Shown here: positions 9,689 through 17,937 of the stretch, piece after piece
Layout: each line of letters opens with the position of its first letter
Numbering within the stretch: position 1 is the stretch's first letter
Assembly (NCBI GenBank): GCA_018882965.1
Contig: VEQY01000020.1
Coordinates: 1 to 47,449, forward strand
Origin: Mycobacterium sp.
Lineage (GTDB): Bacteria > Actinomycetota > Actinomycetes > Mycobacteriales > Mycobacteriaceae
Direction: 5' to 3'
DNA length: 47,449 nucleotides
Position numbers and translations under genes: made by a program
The notes under the pieces: model-generated
The model's database searches: none
Seen by the model: only the letters and a program-made list of their open reading frames with translations
What the model was told of the DNA's origin: nothing

Positions 9689-11067
9689 CGGGAGTCCGCC
9701 CGGCTGTGCCGGGGCACCCGCACCGCGAGCATCCCGATCAGGCCCGCGGCGAGCACCAGACAGATTCCCGCCAGACCGGCACGGTCCGCGTCGAACAGAT
9801 CGACGAAGACGAAGAACAGCCACGGCGCAAGAAAGGCCACTGCCCGACCCGTCATCGTGTAGAGGCCAAACACCATGCCCTCCTTGCCTTCTCCGGACAT
9901 CCGCAGCAGGAGGGTGCGCGCCGCCGACTGGGTGGGGCCGACAAAGAGGCACAGCGCAAGCCCGCAGATCCAGAACGCGAGCGGCCCCGATGACGCCAGC
10001 ATGACAATGCCCACCAGGATCATCGCCGCCAGTGACGTGACGATCACCGGTTTGGCGCCGAGACGATCGTCAAGCCGCCCGCCCAGCACGGCGCCGACTG
10101 CCGCGAAGGTCGACGCGACGACACCGAACACCAGGACGTCTGCGGCGGAGACACCGTAGACCCGCACCCCGAGCACCGCACCGAAGGCGAAGACCGCAGC
10201 CAGCCCATCCCGGAACACCGCACTGACCACCAGGTAGTAGACGAGGTTGCGGTCGCGCTGCCATTCCGCCCGAAGGTCGGCCCACAGCTGCCGGTAGCCG
10301 CCCAGCACGCCGGGAAAGCGGCCCGCGGGAGCCTGCTGGGCTGAGCCGGCCCCGACGGTGTGCGCGGTCAGCAGCAGCGGGAGCGCGCACAGCACAAACC
10401 AGCACGCGGTCAGGATCATCGCGGCCCGCACGTTCTGGCCGTCCGCGACAGGCAGGCCCAGCAGCCCGCGCTCGGGTCCCTCGCCCCTCATGAAGCCGAC
10501 GTAGACCACCACCAGCAGCACGACGCTGCCGGTGTAGCCGGCGGCCCAGCCCAGTCCGGAAACGCGCCCGGCGGTCTGCGGGTCGGAGAGCTGACGCAGC
10601 ATGGCGTTGTAGGGCACGCTGGCCAGGTCACCGCAGGCCGCGGTCAGCGCCAGCAGGGCCAGCCCAGCGACTAGGTAGCGCGGATCATCGCGAATCAGGC
10701 TCATCGCGCCGGTGAAGAACGCGGCGGACGCCGTCAGGGTGGTCAGCACGACCCGCCGCCGGTGCGGGGCTTGCACGATGACACCGGTGAGCGGAGCCAG
10801 CACGGCGACCGCCAACCCGGAGATCGTCAGCGCACGACCAAGCAGGCTGGCCGGCGAGGTGTCGCCGGGCAGATCGCGCCCGACCGTGCCGGTCAGATAC
10901 ACCGAGAACACGAACGTCACCGTGATCGCGGTCAGACCGGTGGCGCCGCAGTCCCACAAGGCCCAGGCTATGACCCTCGACCGCGCGACCCTCGACCGCG
11001 CGACCCTCGACCGCGCGACCCTCGACCGCGCGACCCTCGACCGCGCGACCGGCCGGAGCCTGCTCAT
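9685..11067 (-). CDS. Major facilitator superfamily permease with repetitive basic N-terminus
   Basis: Integral membrane protein of 460 aa with about 12 hydrophobic helices and the MFS loop motif GGRLDDRLGAK between helices in the second half. Such permeases move small molecules by proton coupling; the substrate here cannot be deduced. It corresponds by position to Rv2508c. The first 30 residues are odd: five exact ARSRV repeats from a 15-bp tandem DNA repeat form a strongly basic cytoplasmic tail. ATG 11067 is chosen because TAGATT (11075-11080, reverse strand) lies seven bases upstream; the frame also allows TTG 11076. The gene is divergent from cmrA with only 35 bases between starts, and its stop overlaps the convergent MmpS-like gene. 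Confidence 0.85.
   Translation of the reverse strand: MSRLRPVARSRVARSRVARSRVARSRVARSRVIAWALWDCGATGLTAITVTFVFSVYLTGTVGRDLPGDTSPASLLGRALTISGLAVAVLAPLTGVIVQAPHRRRVVLTTLTASAAFFTGAMSLIRDDPRYLVAGLALLALTAACGDLASVPYNAMLRQLSDPQTAGRVSGLGWAAGYTGSVVLLVVVYVGFMRGEGPERGLLGLPVADGQNVRAAMILTACWFVLCALPLLLTAHTVGAGSAQQAPAGRFPGVLGGYRQLWADLRAEWQRDRNLVYYLVVSAVFRDGLAAVFAFGAVLGVRVYGVSAADVLVFGVVASTFAAVGAVLGGRLDDRLGAKPVIVTSLAAMILVGIVMLASSGPLAFWICGLALCLFVGPTQSAARTLLLRMSGEGKEGMVFGLYTMTGRAVAFLAPWLFFVFVDLFDADRAGLAGICLVLAAGLIGMLAVRVPRHSRADSR
10972..11050. repeat. 15-bp tandem repeat, five copies plus a partial unit
   Basis: The unit GACCCTCGACCGCGC is repeated exactly at 10972, 10987, 11002, 11017 and 11032, with a four-base remnant after it. 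On the reverse strand it codes for ARSRV x5 at the N-terminus of the MFS permease. Because 15 is a multiple of three, gain or loss of units keeps the frame. Perfect identity of the copies suggests recent expansion by replication slippage. Confidence 0.95.
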
Positions 11068-11074
11068 GCGAGTC

Positions 11075-11096
11075 AATCTAGCCAGACCCCTACGAT
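11075..11096. promoter_or_regulatory. Back-to-back leaderless promoters of the MFS permease and cmrA
   Basis: Rightward: TACGAT (11091-11096) lies six bases before ATG 11103 of cmrA. Leftward: TAGATT (11075-11080 read on the minus strand) lies seven bases before ATG 11067 of the permease. Both spacings place the transcript start on the ATG. The two -35 regions would interleave in or beyond the opposing -10, so the promoters should compete for RNA polymerase. Confidence 0.5.
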
Positions 11097-11102
11097 TGCC
11101 CC

Positions 11103-11909
11103 ATGCCCGTACCCGAGCCCTCTCCGGACGGCCGGGCCGTTGTCACCGGTGCCTCCCAGGGCATCGGTGAGGCGCTGGCGATCGAACTGGCCGCCCGCGG
11201 TCACCACCTGATCATCACCGCGCGACGGCGCGACGTCCTCGATGACCTCGCGGCCAGGATCACCCGCGACCACCGGGTGACAGTGGAGGTCCGCGCGGTC
11301 GACCTGGCCCACTCCGGGCAGCGAGCGGAGTTCGCCGACGAATTGGCCACACGGAAGATCTCGATTCTGTGCGCCAACGCCGGCACCGCCACCTTCGGCC
11401 CGGTGGCCCGGCTGGACCCGGCCGGTGAGCGTGATCAGGTGGCGCTCAACGTGCTCGGCGTGCACGATCTTGTGCTGGCGGTGCTGCCCGGCATGGTGTC
11501 GCGTCGGGCCGGCGGCATCCTCATCTCGGGTTCGGCCGCAGGCAACTCCCCCATCCCCAACAACGCCACCTATGCGGCCACCAAGGCGTTCGTCAACACC
11601 TTCAGCGAGTCGCTGCGCGGCGAGGTACGCGAGCACGGCGTGCACGTCACCCTGCTCGCGCCCGGCCCGGTACGCACCGAGATACCCGACCCCGACGAGG
11701 CCTCCTTGGTCGACCGGCTGATCCCGGATTTCCTGTGGATCTCCGTCGAGCACACCGCGCAGCTGTCGCTGGATGGCTTGGCGCGCAACAAGATGCGTGT
11801 CGTCCCGGGTGTGACGTCGAAGCTGATGTCGGTCGCCAGCGGCTACGCACCGCGGGCGATCGTCACCCCGATCGTCGGGGCGGTGTACCGGAAACTGGGC
11901 GGCGACTGA
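11103..11909 (+). CDS. cmrA: Short-chain dehydrogenase, CmrA-type mycolic-motif keto reductase
   Basis: SDR of 268 aa. The N-terminal Rossmann motif is TGASQGIGEALAIELA, with the usual NAG-type loop (CANAG) and catalytic Ser...YAATK (SGSAAGNSP, then TYAATKAF). The LLAPGPVRTEIP segment follows the active site. Synteny matches M. tuberculosis Rv2509, the orthologue of the C. glutamicum reductase CmrA. CmrA reduces the beta-keto product of Pks13 to the beta-hydroxy group of mature mycolic acid at the cytoplasmic face of the membrane; that role is therefore expected. The 11091-11096 promoter is leaderless. The stop lies 2 bases from that of the convergent HerA-like gene. SDR family certain; mycolate role inferred from synteny. 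Confidence 0.87.
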   Translation: MPVPEPSPDGRAVVTGASQGIGEALAIELAARGHHLIITARRRDVLDDLAARITRDHRVTVEVRAVDLAHSGQRAEFADELATRKISILCANAGTATFGPVARLDPAGERDQVALNVLGVHDLVLAVLPGMVSRRAGGILISGSAAGNSPIPNNATYAATKAFVNTFSESLRGEVREHGVHVTLLAPGPVRTEIPDPDEASLVDRLIPDFLWISVEHTAQLSLDGLARNKMRVVPGVTSKLMSVASGYAPRAIVTPIVGAVYRKLGGD

Positions 11910-11911
11910 TA

Positions 11912-13495
11912 TCAGCGCCGGCGTCTGCCGGTGCCGAAGATGGACCGGGTGATCTCCCGGCCGATCACCGTGCCGGCCGAGCGCATCGCGTTCTTGAATG
12001 CGGGGTTGTCCATCATCTTCTCCAGCATGCCGGGCTCGGCCCTCTCCACCGGCTCGGGCATCGGCGGGATCTCAATCCCGGTCGGGATGGGCGGCAGGTC
12101 CATCGCGTCGGCGCCTGGCGTTACGGATGGCGGGGCCATCTTGGTCGCCAACATCTCGTAGGCCGACTCCCGGTCGACGGTCTGGCCGTACTTCAGGAAC
12201 AGCGGGCTGGCCTGGGCGACGGCCTTGATGTAGTCCGGGCCGATGGTGTCCATCAGCGACCGCGGCGGGCGCAGCCGGGTCCAGGCCACCGGCGTCGGCG
12301 CGCCCTTCTCGGAGAGCACCGTGACGATCGCCTCGCCGGTGCCCAGCGACGTCAGGTCCGCGGCCAGGTCGTAGAACGTCGTCTTCGGGTAGGTGCGCAC
12401 CGTCTTGGCCAGGGCCTGCTGATCGTCGGGGGTGAACGCCCGCAGCGCGTGCTGCACGCGCGCACCCAGCTGGGAGAGCACCGCGTTGGGAACATCGGTG
12501 GGCAGCTGAGTGCAGAAAAACACCCCGACACCCTTGGAGCGGATCAGCTTGACGGTCTGCTCGACCTGCCCGAGGAACGCCTTGGAGGCATCCTTGAACA
12601 ACAGGTGGGCCTCGTCGAAGAAGAACACCAGCTTGGGCTTGTCGACGTCGCCGACCTCGGGGAGATGGTTGAACAGGTCGGCCAGCACCCACATCAGAAA
12701 CGTCGAGAACATCACCGGCCGGGCGGCCTGATCACCGAGCTCGAAGAGCGTGATGATGCCGCGGCCCTGATCGTCGGACCGCAGCAGGTCGGCGGCCTCG
12801 ATCTCGGGCTCGCCGAAGAAGGTGTCGCCGCCGTCGGCCTCGAGGTTGACCAGGGCGCGCAGGATGACCCCGGCGGTCTGCGGCGAAACCGCACCGAGTG
12901 TCTTGAGCTGCTTCTTGCCCTCGTCGGTGGTGGTCAAAAAGGTGATCACCTGCCGAAGGTCCTTGAGGTCCAGCAGCGGCAGACCCTGCTGGTCGGCGAA
13001 GTGGAAGATCAGCCCGAGGGTGGACTCCTGGTTCTGGTTGAGCCCCAGCACCTTCGACAGCAGGATCGGACCGAAGGCGGAGATCGTCGCGCGCACCGGG
13101 ACCCCGATCCCACCGGTGCCCAGCGACAGGAACTCCACCGGGTAGGGCGTGCCCACCCAGTCGTCGCCGGTCTCGGTGGCCCGCTCGGCGGTTTTGTCGT
13201 TGGGCTGGCCGGGGCGGGACAGCCCGGACAGGTCGCCCTTGAAATCGGCCATCACCACGGGCACGCCGGCGGCCGAGAGCTGTTCCGCGATCAGCTGCAG
13301 GGTCTTGGTCTTCCCGGTGCCGGTGGCCCCGGCGACCAGGCCGTGCCGGTTCATCATCGACAGCGGGATGCGGATCTGGGCGGCCGGGTCCACCTCGCCT
13401 GCGACCACCACCGAACCCAGTTCCAGCGCCTGGCCGGTGGTGGCGTATCCGCTGGCGATCTGCCTCGCGGGGGTCGCGCTCGACTCGCCGGTCAT
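11912..13495 (-). CDS. HerA-like / DUF853 P-loop ATPase
   Basis: Protein of 527 aa. Walker [11 protein letters not shown] near residue 47 and Walker [13 protein letters not shown] identify the FtsK-HerA superfamily. The segments after each ([34 protein letters not shown]) and [14 protein letters not shown] match the DUF853 subfamily (Rv2510c by position). It is annotated as a helicase or DNA-pumping ATPase, but neither activity nor a nuclease partner is established, and no nurA is nearby. ATG 13495 follows GGGAGGA at a normal distance. The open frame continues upstream to 13933, but that stretch is antisense to orn. The C-terminus ends in a basic GTGRRRR tail. It is divergent from orn with 79 bases between. 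Confidence 0.85.
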   Translation of the reverse strand: MTGESSATPARQIASGYATTGQALELGSVVVAGEVDPAAQIRIPLSMMNRHGLVAGATGTGKTKTLQLIAEQLSAAGVPVVMADFKGDLSGLSRPGQPNDKTAERATETGDDWVGTPYPVEFLSLGTGGIGVPVRATISAFGPILLSKVLGLNQNQESTLGLIFHFADQQGLPLLDLKDLRQVITFLTTTDEGKKQLKTLGAVSPQTAGVILRALVNLEADGGDTFFGEPEIEAADLLRSDDQGRGIITLFELGDQAARPVMFSTFLMWVLADLFNHLPEVGDVDKPKLVFFFDEAHLLFKDASKAFLGQVEQTVKLIRSKGVGVFFCTQLPTDVPNAVLSQLGARVQHALRAFTPDDQQALAKTVRTYPKTTFYDLAADLTSLGTGEAIVTVLSEKGAPTPVAWTRLRPPRSLMDTIGPDYIKAVAQASPLFLKYGQTVDRESAYEMLATKMAPPSVTPGADAMDLPPIPTGIEIPPMPEPVERAEPGMLEKMMDNPAFKNAMRSAGTVIGREITRSIFGTGRRRR

Positions 13496-13574
13496 CTGCC
13501 CATTCCTCCCTTGCCGCGTGTGGTCACTGAGCCGATACGACCCTACTTGGCCGGTGCGCCTACTGTTGAGCGCT

Positions 13575-14183
13575 GTGCGGGACGAACTGGTGTGGATCGA
13601 CTGCGAGATGACCGGGCTGGACCTCAGTTCAGACCGGCTCATCGAGATCGCGGTCCTGGTGACAGACGCCGACCTCAACGTCCTCGGCGAGGGGATCGAC
13701 CTGGTGATCCACACCGATGACGCCGCACTGGACGGGATGGTCGAGGTCGTCGCCGAGATGCACCGGCGGTCGGGACTGACCGAGGAGGTGCGCGCGTCGA
13801 CGCTGGACCTCGCCGGCGCCGAGGAACTGGTGATGGAGTACATCCGCGCCCACGTCAAACAACCCCGGACCGCGCCGCTGGCCGGGAATTCGATCGCGAC
13901 CGACCGCGGTTTTATTGCCCGGGACATGCCCACACTGGACGGCTATCTGCACTACCGCATGATCGACGTCAGCTCGATCAAGGAATTATGCCGGCGCTGG
14001 TACCCCAAGATCTACTACGGCCAGCCCGACAAGGACCGCTCGCACCGGGCCCTGACCGATATCGAAGAGTCCATTCGCGAACTGCGGTACTACCGGCGGA
14101 CCGTCTTCGTGCCGCCGCCGGGCCCGTCGAGTGGCGAGATCGCCGAGATAGCCGCCGAGTTGCGCGGAACCGCCGACGCCTAG
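13575..14183 (+). CDS. orn: Oligoribonuclease
   Basis: DEDDh 3'-5' exonuclease of 202 aa that degrades 2-5-nt RNAs, and pGpG from c-di-GMP turnover, in the cytoplasm. [11 protein letters not shown] provides the first Asp/Glu metal ligands, HTDDAALD and [15 protein letters not shown] the next Asp, and [10 protein letters not shown] the catalytic His and last Asp. The length is typical. I chose GTG 13575 because the family begins right at [10 protein letters not shown] and TACTGT (13561-13566) lies eight bases before it, again a leaderless layout. The longer open frame upstream overlaps the divergent ATPase gene. Synteny matches Rv2511. Confidence 0.95.
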   Translation: MRDELVWIDCEMTGLDLSSDRLIEIAVLVTDADLNVLGEGIDLVIHTDDAALDGMVEVVAEMHRRSGLTEEVRASTLDLAGAEELVMEYIRAHVKQPRTAPLAGNSIATDRGFIARDMPTLDGYLHYRMIDVSSIKELCRRWYPKIYYGQPDKDRSHRALTDIEESIRELRYYRRTVFVPPPGPSSGEIAEIAAELRGTADA

Positions 14184-14223
14184 CGCGAATTCGGCCGATG
14201 AGGGGCTGCTGAAGCCGGGCGAC

Positions 14224-14229
14224 TACACT
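14224..14229 (+). promoter_or_regulatory. Probable -10 of the tRNA-His gene
   Basis: TACACT lies 25 bases before the mature tRNA-His 5' end, a distance expected for a tRNA promoter with a short 5' leader. No convincing -35 hexamer is visible. Confidence 0.4.
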
Positions 14230-14254
14230 GTTGGCTGCCGCTCCTGCGGCGATG

Positions 14255-14330
14255 GTGGCTGTAGTTCAGTTGGTAGAGCACCAGGTTGTGATCCTGGGTG
14301 TCGCGGGTTCGAGTCCCGTCAGCCACCCCG
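14255..14330 (+). tRNA. tRNA-His (anticodon GTG)
   Basis: The cloverleaf is complete. Acceptor GTGGCTG pairs with CAGCCAC. The D-arm contains AGTTCAGTTGGTAGAGC. Anticodon stem CCAGG/CCTGG holds the loop TTGTGAT, so the anticodon is GTG. The T-arm is GCGGG-TTCGAGT-CCCGT. A genomic G at 14254 can supply the G-1 that is characteristic of tRNA-His, opposite C73 (14327). CCA is not encoded. It matches the tRNA-His beside orn in M. tuberculosis. Confidence 0.96.
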
Positions 14331-14380
14331 AGAGGCCCGCTGTCTGGCAGGCCTGGTGTTTCGGGAACCATAATGGGCAG

Positions 14381-14740
14381 ATGCCGATCCGTCAGGGGTT
14401 GATCACCGCGGGGGTCGTGGCCGCCCTCGCCGCAGTCGGCTGCAGTACCGCCGCGACCAAAGACTCGAAGTCCGCGGAGCCGACGGTGACCGCGGCCGCC
14501 GACGCTCCTGCCCCTGCCGTCTCCCCGGAGCAGCAGCAGCAAGCTCAGCAGCTTGCCGAGGAGGCGGAGAAGATCATGCTGGATCCCGCGCTGGCCCCGA
14601 GGGAGAAGTACCCGAAGGCGCTCGGCATGTTCCGCGATGCCCTCACGATCGATCCCGACAACGCGTTGGCGACACAGAGCATCGCGTTGATCGAGGACAT
14701 CTACCGGAGCATGGGTCGCCCCGTCCCGCAGCCGACGTAG
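14381..14740 (+). CDS. Small putative lipoprotein with one TPR-like helical pair
   Basis: Protein of 119 aa. The N-terminus MPIRQGLITAGVVAALAAVGC has a basic start, a hydrophobic core and a lipobox-like AVGC (Ala at -3 is less usual than Leu). A Ser/Thr/Ala/Pro linker follows, then a Gln-rich helix and a TPR-like unit (YPKALGMFRDALTIDPDNALA). It is therefore probably anchored outside the membrane as an adaptor or assembly protein. CATAAT (14369-14374) six bases before ATG suggests a leaderless transcript. I do not recognise a characterised family. The stop is 9 bases from that of the convergent deazaflavin-type gene. Confidence 0.7.
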   Translation: MPIRQGLITAGVVAALAAVGCSTAATKDSKSAEPTVTAAADAPAPAVSPEQQQQAQQLAEEAEKIMLDPALAPREKYPKALGMFRDALTIDPDNALATQSIALIEDIYRSMGRPVPQPT

Positions 14741-14749
14741 GCCCCGCCC

Positions 14750-15133
14750 TCACTCGCCCCAGGTGAGCAGCAGCGCGTTCTCGAACGGCAATTTGGCGAA
14801 CACCCGGCGAACGGCACCGGTGACGTGTGCGGCCGCCTGGTCGCGGGTCATCACCCGCGGGCTGCGGACCGCGCGGCTTCGGCCGTGCCGGCGCAGTCGC
14901 CCGCCGTCGGCGGCGATGAGGTTCTTCAGCCAGTCCCGGTCCGGGCCGTAGGTCAGCAGGATCGCCACGCCCTCGTCGGTGGAGAACACCGACAGCGGGG
15001 TGCGGTACACCCGACCCGACCGGCGTCCGGTGTGTTCGAGGATGCCCATCATCGGCGCCCAGCCCGCCCACAGGCGTTGCACGGGATTGGTGACATAGCG
15101 ATTGAACCGGGCCAGCCGTTGCGGGAGCCGCAT
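14750..15133 (-). CDS. Deazaflavin (F420)-dependent nitroreductase-family protein (Ddn-like fold)
   Basis: Protein of 127 aa. NRYVTNPVQRLWAGWAPMMG, HTGRRSGRVYRTPLSVF, VAILLTYGPDRDWLKNLIA and LLTWGE follow the split-beta-barrel Ddn/DUF385 family. In that family HTGRRSGR-x-x-x-TP and GxxxDxxWxxNL contact F420 or a related flavin. Small members reduce quinones, nitroimidazoles or other substrates in mycobacteria; this one's substrate is unknown. The start (15133) is one base after the stop of the L,D-transpeptidase gene (TGA-C-ATG), so the two are translationally coupled. An upstream in-frame start at 15253 would lie within the transpeptidase gene and is not preferred. Confidence 0.82.
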   Translation of the reverse strand: MRLPQRLARFNRYVTNPVQRLWAGWAPMMGILEHTGRRSGRVYRTPLSVFSTDEGVAILLTYGPDRDWLKNLIAADGGRLRRHGRSRAVRSPRVMTRDQAAAHVTGAVRRVFAKLPFENALLLTWGE

Positions 15134-15134
15134 G

Positions 15135-16343
15135 TCAGCGCGCCGGAGTCGCGTTGCCGGCCTTCCACTGCGACCACGGGATGTTCCAGTCGCCCAGTCC
15201 GTCCAAGCCACCCAGGGTTCCCCCGACGGTGTTGTCGACCTCGACGATGTCACCCCGCTTGGTGTTGTTGAAGAACCACTGCGCGTTGGCGGGACTGACG
15301 TTCAGGCAGCCGTGGCTGACGTTGGAGTAGCCCTGCGAGCCGACCGACCAGGGCGCGGAATGGACGTAGATGCCGCCGTAGGACATCTGGGTGGCCCAGT
15401 CGACCTCGAGGCGGTATCCGTTGGGTGAGTTGGAGGGCACGCCGTAGGTCGCCGAGTCCATGATCAGATTCGGGTAGCGATCACCGATGATGTAGATGCC
15501 GTTGGATGTCGGCGTGCTGTTCTTACCCATCGAGATCGGCATCGTCTTGATGACCTCACCGTTGCGCCTGACGGTCAGGGTTTTGGTGTTGTCGTCCGCG
15601 GTGGCGATCACCTGGTCACCGATGGTGAACTTCGACGCCAGGTTCTCCTGGCCGTAAAGACCGTCGCCCAGGTCGACGCCGTAGGTATTGACGGTGACCG
15701 TCACTGTGGTGCCCGATGCCCAGAACTCCTTGGGGCGCCAGCGCACCTCGCGGTTACTCAGCCAGTAGAAGGCGCCTTCGACCGGAGGATCGGTCTTCAC
15801 GGTGATCGCACGCTGAGCGGCGAGTCGGTCGGGGATGTTCTCGTCGAAGACCACCGCGATGGGCTGGCCCACGCCGACGACGGCGCCGTCACCGGGATTC
15901 AGGTAGGGCATCGTGAGATTGGCCGGGGAATGCGTCTGGAACGTCATGGTCTCCGCTGCGACACCGCCGAGGCCCAACCCCTGGGCGGTGATGGTGTAGC
16001 GCTCGTTGTACGCCAGCGGCTCGGTGGTCAGCCAGCTCAAACCGTCCGGGCTGACCTTGCCGGGCAGCGCCTCGCCGGCCTCGTCGACGACGGAGATCTT
16101 GCCGAGCACTCCACCCTGGGCGGTGACCGTGATGGGCTTGTCGACGGGCACCCCGACGGCGCCGTCCTGGACCGAGGCCGACAGCTTGGGAACCAGCAGG
16201 TCACCGTACGGCGTGCCCTTGTCGGCGAGCATCTTCACCGACGGACCCGAGCAGCCACTGACCCCCAGCAGCAACGCCGGCGCCATGAGCAGCGCGACGA
16301 ACGCCGTCACATGAGCCCGACGCCGTGAACCGATCTGCCCCAT
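15135..16343 (-). CDS. ldtB: L,D-transpeptidase lipoprotein, LdtMt2 type
   Basis: Protein of 402 aa (LdtMt2 is about 408). The signal peptide ends in the lipobox GVSGC. Two immunoglobulin-like domains follow (about residues 50-250; [10 protein letters not shown] and [17 protein letters not shown]). The YkuD catalytic domain carries [20 protein letters not shown] and then [11 protein letters not shown], where His and Cys346 form the active site. These enzymes make 3-3 cross-links between diaminopimelate residues of peptidoglycan, important in non-growing cells and in resistance to most penicillins; carbapenems acylate the Cys. Synteny matches Rv2518c. It is followed by a coupled Ddn-like gene. 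GAGGCAGAG upstream of ATG 16343 serves as ribosome-binding site. Confidence 0.95.
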   Translation of the reverse strand: MGQIGSRRRAHVTAFVALLMAPALLLGVSGCSGPSVKMLADKGTPYGDLLVPKLSASVQDGAVGVPVDKPITVTAQGGVLGKISVVDEAGEALPGKVSPDGLSWLTTEPLAYNERYTITAQGLGLGGVAAETMTFQTHSPANLTMPYLNPGDGAVVGVGQPIAVVFDENIPDRLAAQRAITVKTDPPVEGAFYWLSNREVRWRPKEFWASGTTVTVTVNTYGVDLGDGLYGQENLASKFTIGDQVIATADDNTKTLTVRRNGEVIKTMPISMGKNSTPTSNGIYIIGDRYPNLIMDSATYGVPSNSPNGYRLEVDWATQMSYGGIYVHSAPWSVGSQGYSNVSHGCLNVSPANAQWFFNNTKRGDIVEVDNTVGGTLGGLDGLGDWNIPWSQWKAGNATPAR

Positions 16344-16459
16344 ACCGTGCTCTGCCTCGTAATCCCGTCGGATGTCGTTGGTGATCGATTGTAGGGCGGC
16401 CTGCCGCCAGTCACGACTGCGCAGGTCAGTGGGTACGTCTGACCCCTGTTCCGGTGGTG

Positions 16460-16465
16460 TATTGT
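16460..16465 (+). promoter_or_regulatory. Probable -10 of the tRNA-Lys gene
   Basis: TATTGT lies 16 bases before the mature 5' end of tRNA-Lys. The 138-base gap between the transpeptidase start and this tRNA shows no other recognisable element. Confidence 0.4.
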
Positions 16466-16481
16466 CGCTCTCGCAGTCGAG

Positions 16482-16554
<73 letters not shown>

Positions 16555-16635
16555 CAAAGAAAACCCTGCCGGGAGGACTGCTCCTTGGGGTGCCGGGGGT
16601 CGGGCTTCGGCTGCGTTGTCGCGATAATTCATCCC

Positions 16636-17376
16636 ATGGATGGCGAATCCGCCCCGGAAACGGGCAGTGACCGTGGGCACCCCCGCGTGGAACACGGCTA
16701 TGAGAGGCTACCGATCGCGCTGCGCCCCGGTGACCCCGAGCACCGCTGGCCGGTTCTGATCGCGTTGGTCGCGGCGGTGGCCCTGCAACTGGCGGTGCCG
16801 CCACAACACACCATCGTGCCTCGCTGGCCGCTGGTCTCCCTTGAGGTTCTCCTGCTCGGCGTCCTGGTCATCATCAATCCCACCCGCCTGACCCGCTCGA
16901 CCCGGTTGGAGACCGTCGCCTCCAAGGTCCTGCTGGCGGCGATCACCCTCGACAACGTCGCCTCCGCGGTGGTGCTCGACCACGCGATCCTGAGCGGCAG
17001 GGTCAGTAACGACCCGGCAATCCTGCTGGGCAGCGGGACCGCGATCTTCCTGACCAACATCATCGCCTTCGGGATCTGGTACTGGGATATCGACCGCGGC
17101 GGCCCGTTCGCCCGCGCAGGACTGACCGACGAGGGCGAGGTGCGCTACCCCGATTTCATGTTCCCGCAGACCGAGAACCCTCATCTTGCCCCCGCGGACT
17201 GGACACCACGTTTCGCGGACTACCTCTACGTCAGCTTCACCAACGTCGTCGCCTTCTCCCCGACCGACGCCATGCCCATGACGCGCCGCGCCAAGACGCT
17301 GATGGCACTGCAGGCCACTGTCGCCATCTCAACGCTCGCACTGGTGATCGCCCGCGCCGTCAACGTGCTGGGCTAG
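16636..17376 (+). CDS. Multi-pass membrane protein of unknown function (DUF1345-like)
   Basis: Protein of 246 aa. After a polar N-terminus of about 40 residues there are hydrophobic helices at roughly WPVLIALVAAVALQLAV, LVSLEVLLLGVLVII, ASKVLLAAITLDNVASAVVL, GTAIFLTNIIAFGIWYW and a C-terminal ALQATVAISTLALVIARAV. The FADYLYVSFTNVVAFSPTDA segment before the last helix looks like the re-entrant/pore-like stretch of DUF1345-type proteins. No catalytic motif is visible. ATG 16636 is chosen over an upstream in-frame start at 16585 because GATAAT (16623-16628) sits seven bases upstream. Confidence 0.65.
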   Translation: MDGESAPETGSDRGHPRVEHGYERLPIALRPGDPEHRWPVLIALVAAVALQLAVPPQHTIVPRWPLVSLEVLLLGVLVIINPTRLTRSTRLETVASKVLLAAITLDNVASAVVLDHAILSGRVSNDPAILLGSGTAIFLTNIIAFGIWYWDIDRGGPFARAGLTDEGEVRYPDFMFPQTENPHLAPADWTPRFADYLYVSFTNVVAFSPTDAMPMTRRAKTLMALQATVAISTLALVIARAVNVLG

Positions 17377-17419
17377 GTCGGAATCTCCGCCGGTTCCATG
17401 CAGCGTGAATACTGATTTA

Positions 17420-17459
17420 TGCTTCTTGTGTGTTATTCTCAGAAGCAGCTGACGTCAGC
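17420..17459. promoter_or_regulatory. Two adjoining palindromes around a possible promoter
   Basis: TGCTTCT (17420-17426) and AGAAGCA (17441-17447) form a perfect inverted repeat. TATTCT (17434-17439), a possible -10, lies in its centre. It is followed directly by the perfect 12-bp palindrome GCTGACGTCAGC (17448-17459). A short ORF starts 31 bases further on. The arrangement looks like an operator for a dimeric regulator; the regulator is unknown. Confidence 0.45.
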
Positions 17460-17490
17460 GGTCAGCACATTCAGTGGATGTAGGGACGAG

Positions 17491-17628
17491 ATGAACTCCG
17501 GCGAACACGGCGAGGACGCGCAGTCGCCCGATCCGGGCTCGCGACTGATCGCGGTCTACAGCTGCAACCGGTTGGGCCGCCAGGCCAATCCCCCGCGTCC
17601 CGCATCGGGTGACCGACCAAAACGCTGA
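17491..17628 (+). CDS. Short hypothetical protein
   Basis: Possible protein of 45 aa, MNSGEHGEDAQSPDPGSRLI then a basic, Pro-rich tail (RPASGDRPKR), with one Cys. AGGGACGAG upstream of ATG is a fair ribosome-binding site, and a palindrome-flanked TATTCT is a possible promoter. The stop is one base from that of the convergent DUF3618 gene, the same tight packing seen for real convergent pairs in this window, which supports it being genuine. I do not recognise the family; there is no signal peptide and no membrane helix. It could instead be a non-coding leader. Confidence 0.4.
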   Translation: MNSGEHGEDAQSPDPGSRLIAVYSCNRLGRQANPPRPASGDRPKR

Positions 17629-17629
17629 T

Positions 17630-17857
17630 TCAGCGGTTGCGGATCCCGCGCACCACGACCACCACGGTCACCGTTCCCAATCCGAGCAACGTCGCTGCCA
17701 CCGCGGGTTTCTTCAGGAAGCGCAGCACGGCGGCCTTGACATCGTCGGCAAGCCGCTGCGGGTTGGCACGCTCAGCCAGCGAATCGACCGTGACGGCGAG
17801 GCGGTCGCGCGCGTCGGCGATCTCCTGCTTGATGATCTCCGGATCCCGGTCCGTCAC
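17630..17857 (-). CDS. DUF3618 small membrane-anchored protein (Rv2520c-like)
   Basis: Protein of 75 aa, the length recalled for Rv2520c. A conserved acidic/basic helix (DPEIIKQEIADARDRLAVTVDSLAERANP) typical of DUF3618 is followed by VKAAVLRFLKKP and one C-terminal membrane helix (AVAATLLGLGTVTVVVVVRG). The orientation suggests a tail-anchored protein with the helix in the cytoplasm. Function unknown; related small proteins often sit beside phage-shock/YqjD-type stress genes. GTG 17857 is chosen because the family begins there and GGAAGCGAGGA precedes it; the frame is open to 17950. Confidence 0.75.
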   Translation of the reverse strand: MTDRDPEIIKQEIADARDRLAVTVDSLAERANPQRLADDVKAAVLRFLKKPAVAATLLGLGTVTVVVVVRGIRNR

Positions 17858-17937
17858 GTCGTCCTCGCTTCCGCCCTGCGTAATGCCGCACTGCCGCACT
17901 ACCCTAGACCGTGCACCGGCTGACGAAGGGACAGAAC

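Noticed and set aside
13496..13933. N-terminal extension of the HerA-like ATPase
   Set aside because: It is antisense to orn, and the ribosome-binding site and homology start at 13495.
14231..14380. In-frame upstream start for the small lipoprotein
   Set aside because: It would run through the tRNA-His gene and destroy the signal peptide.
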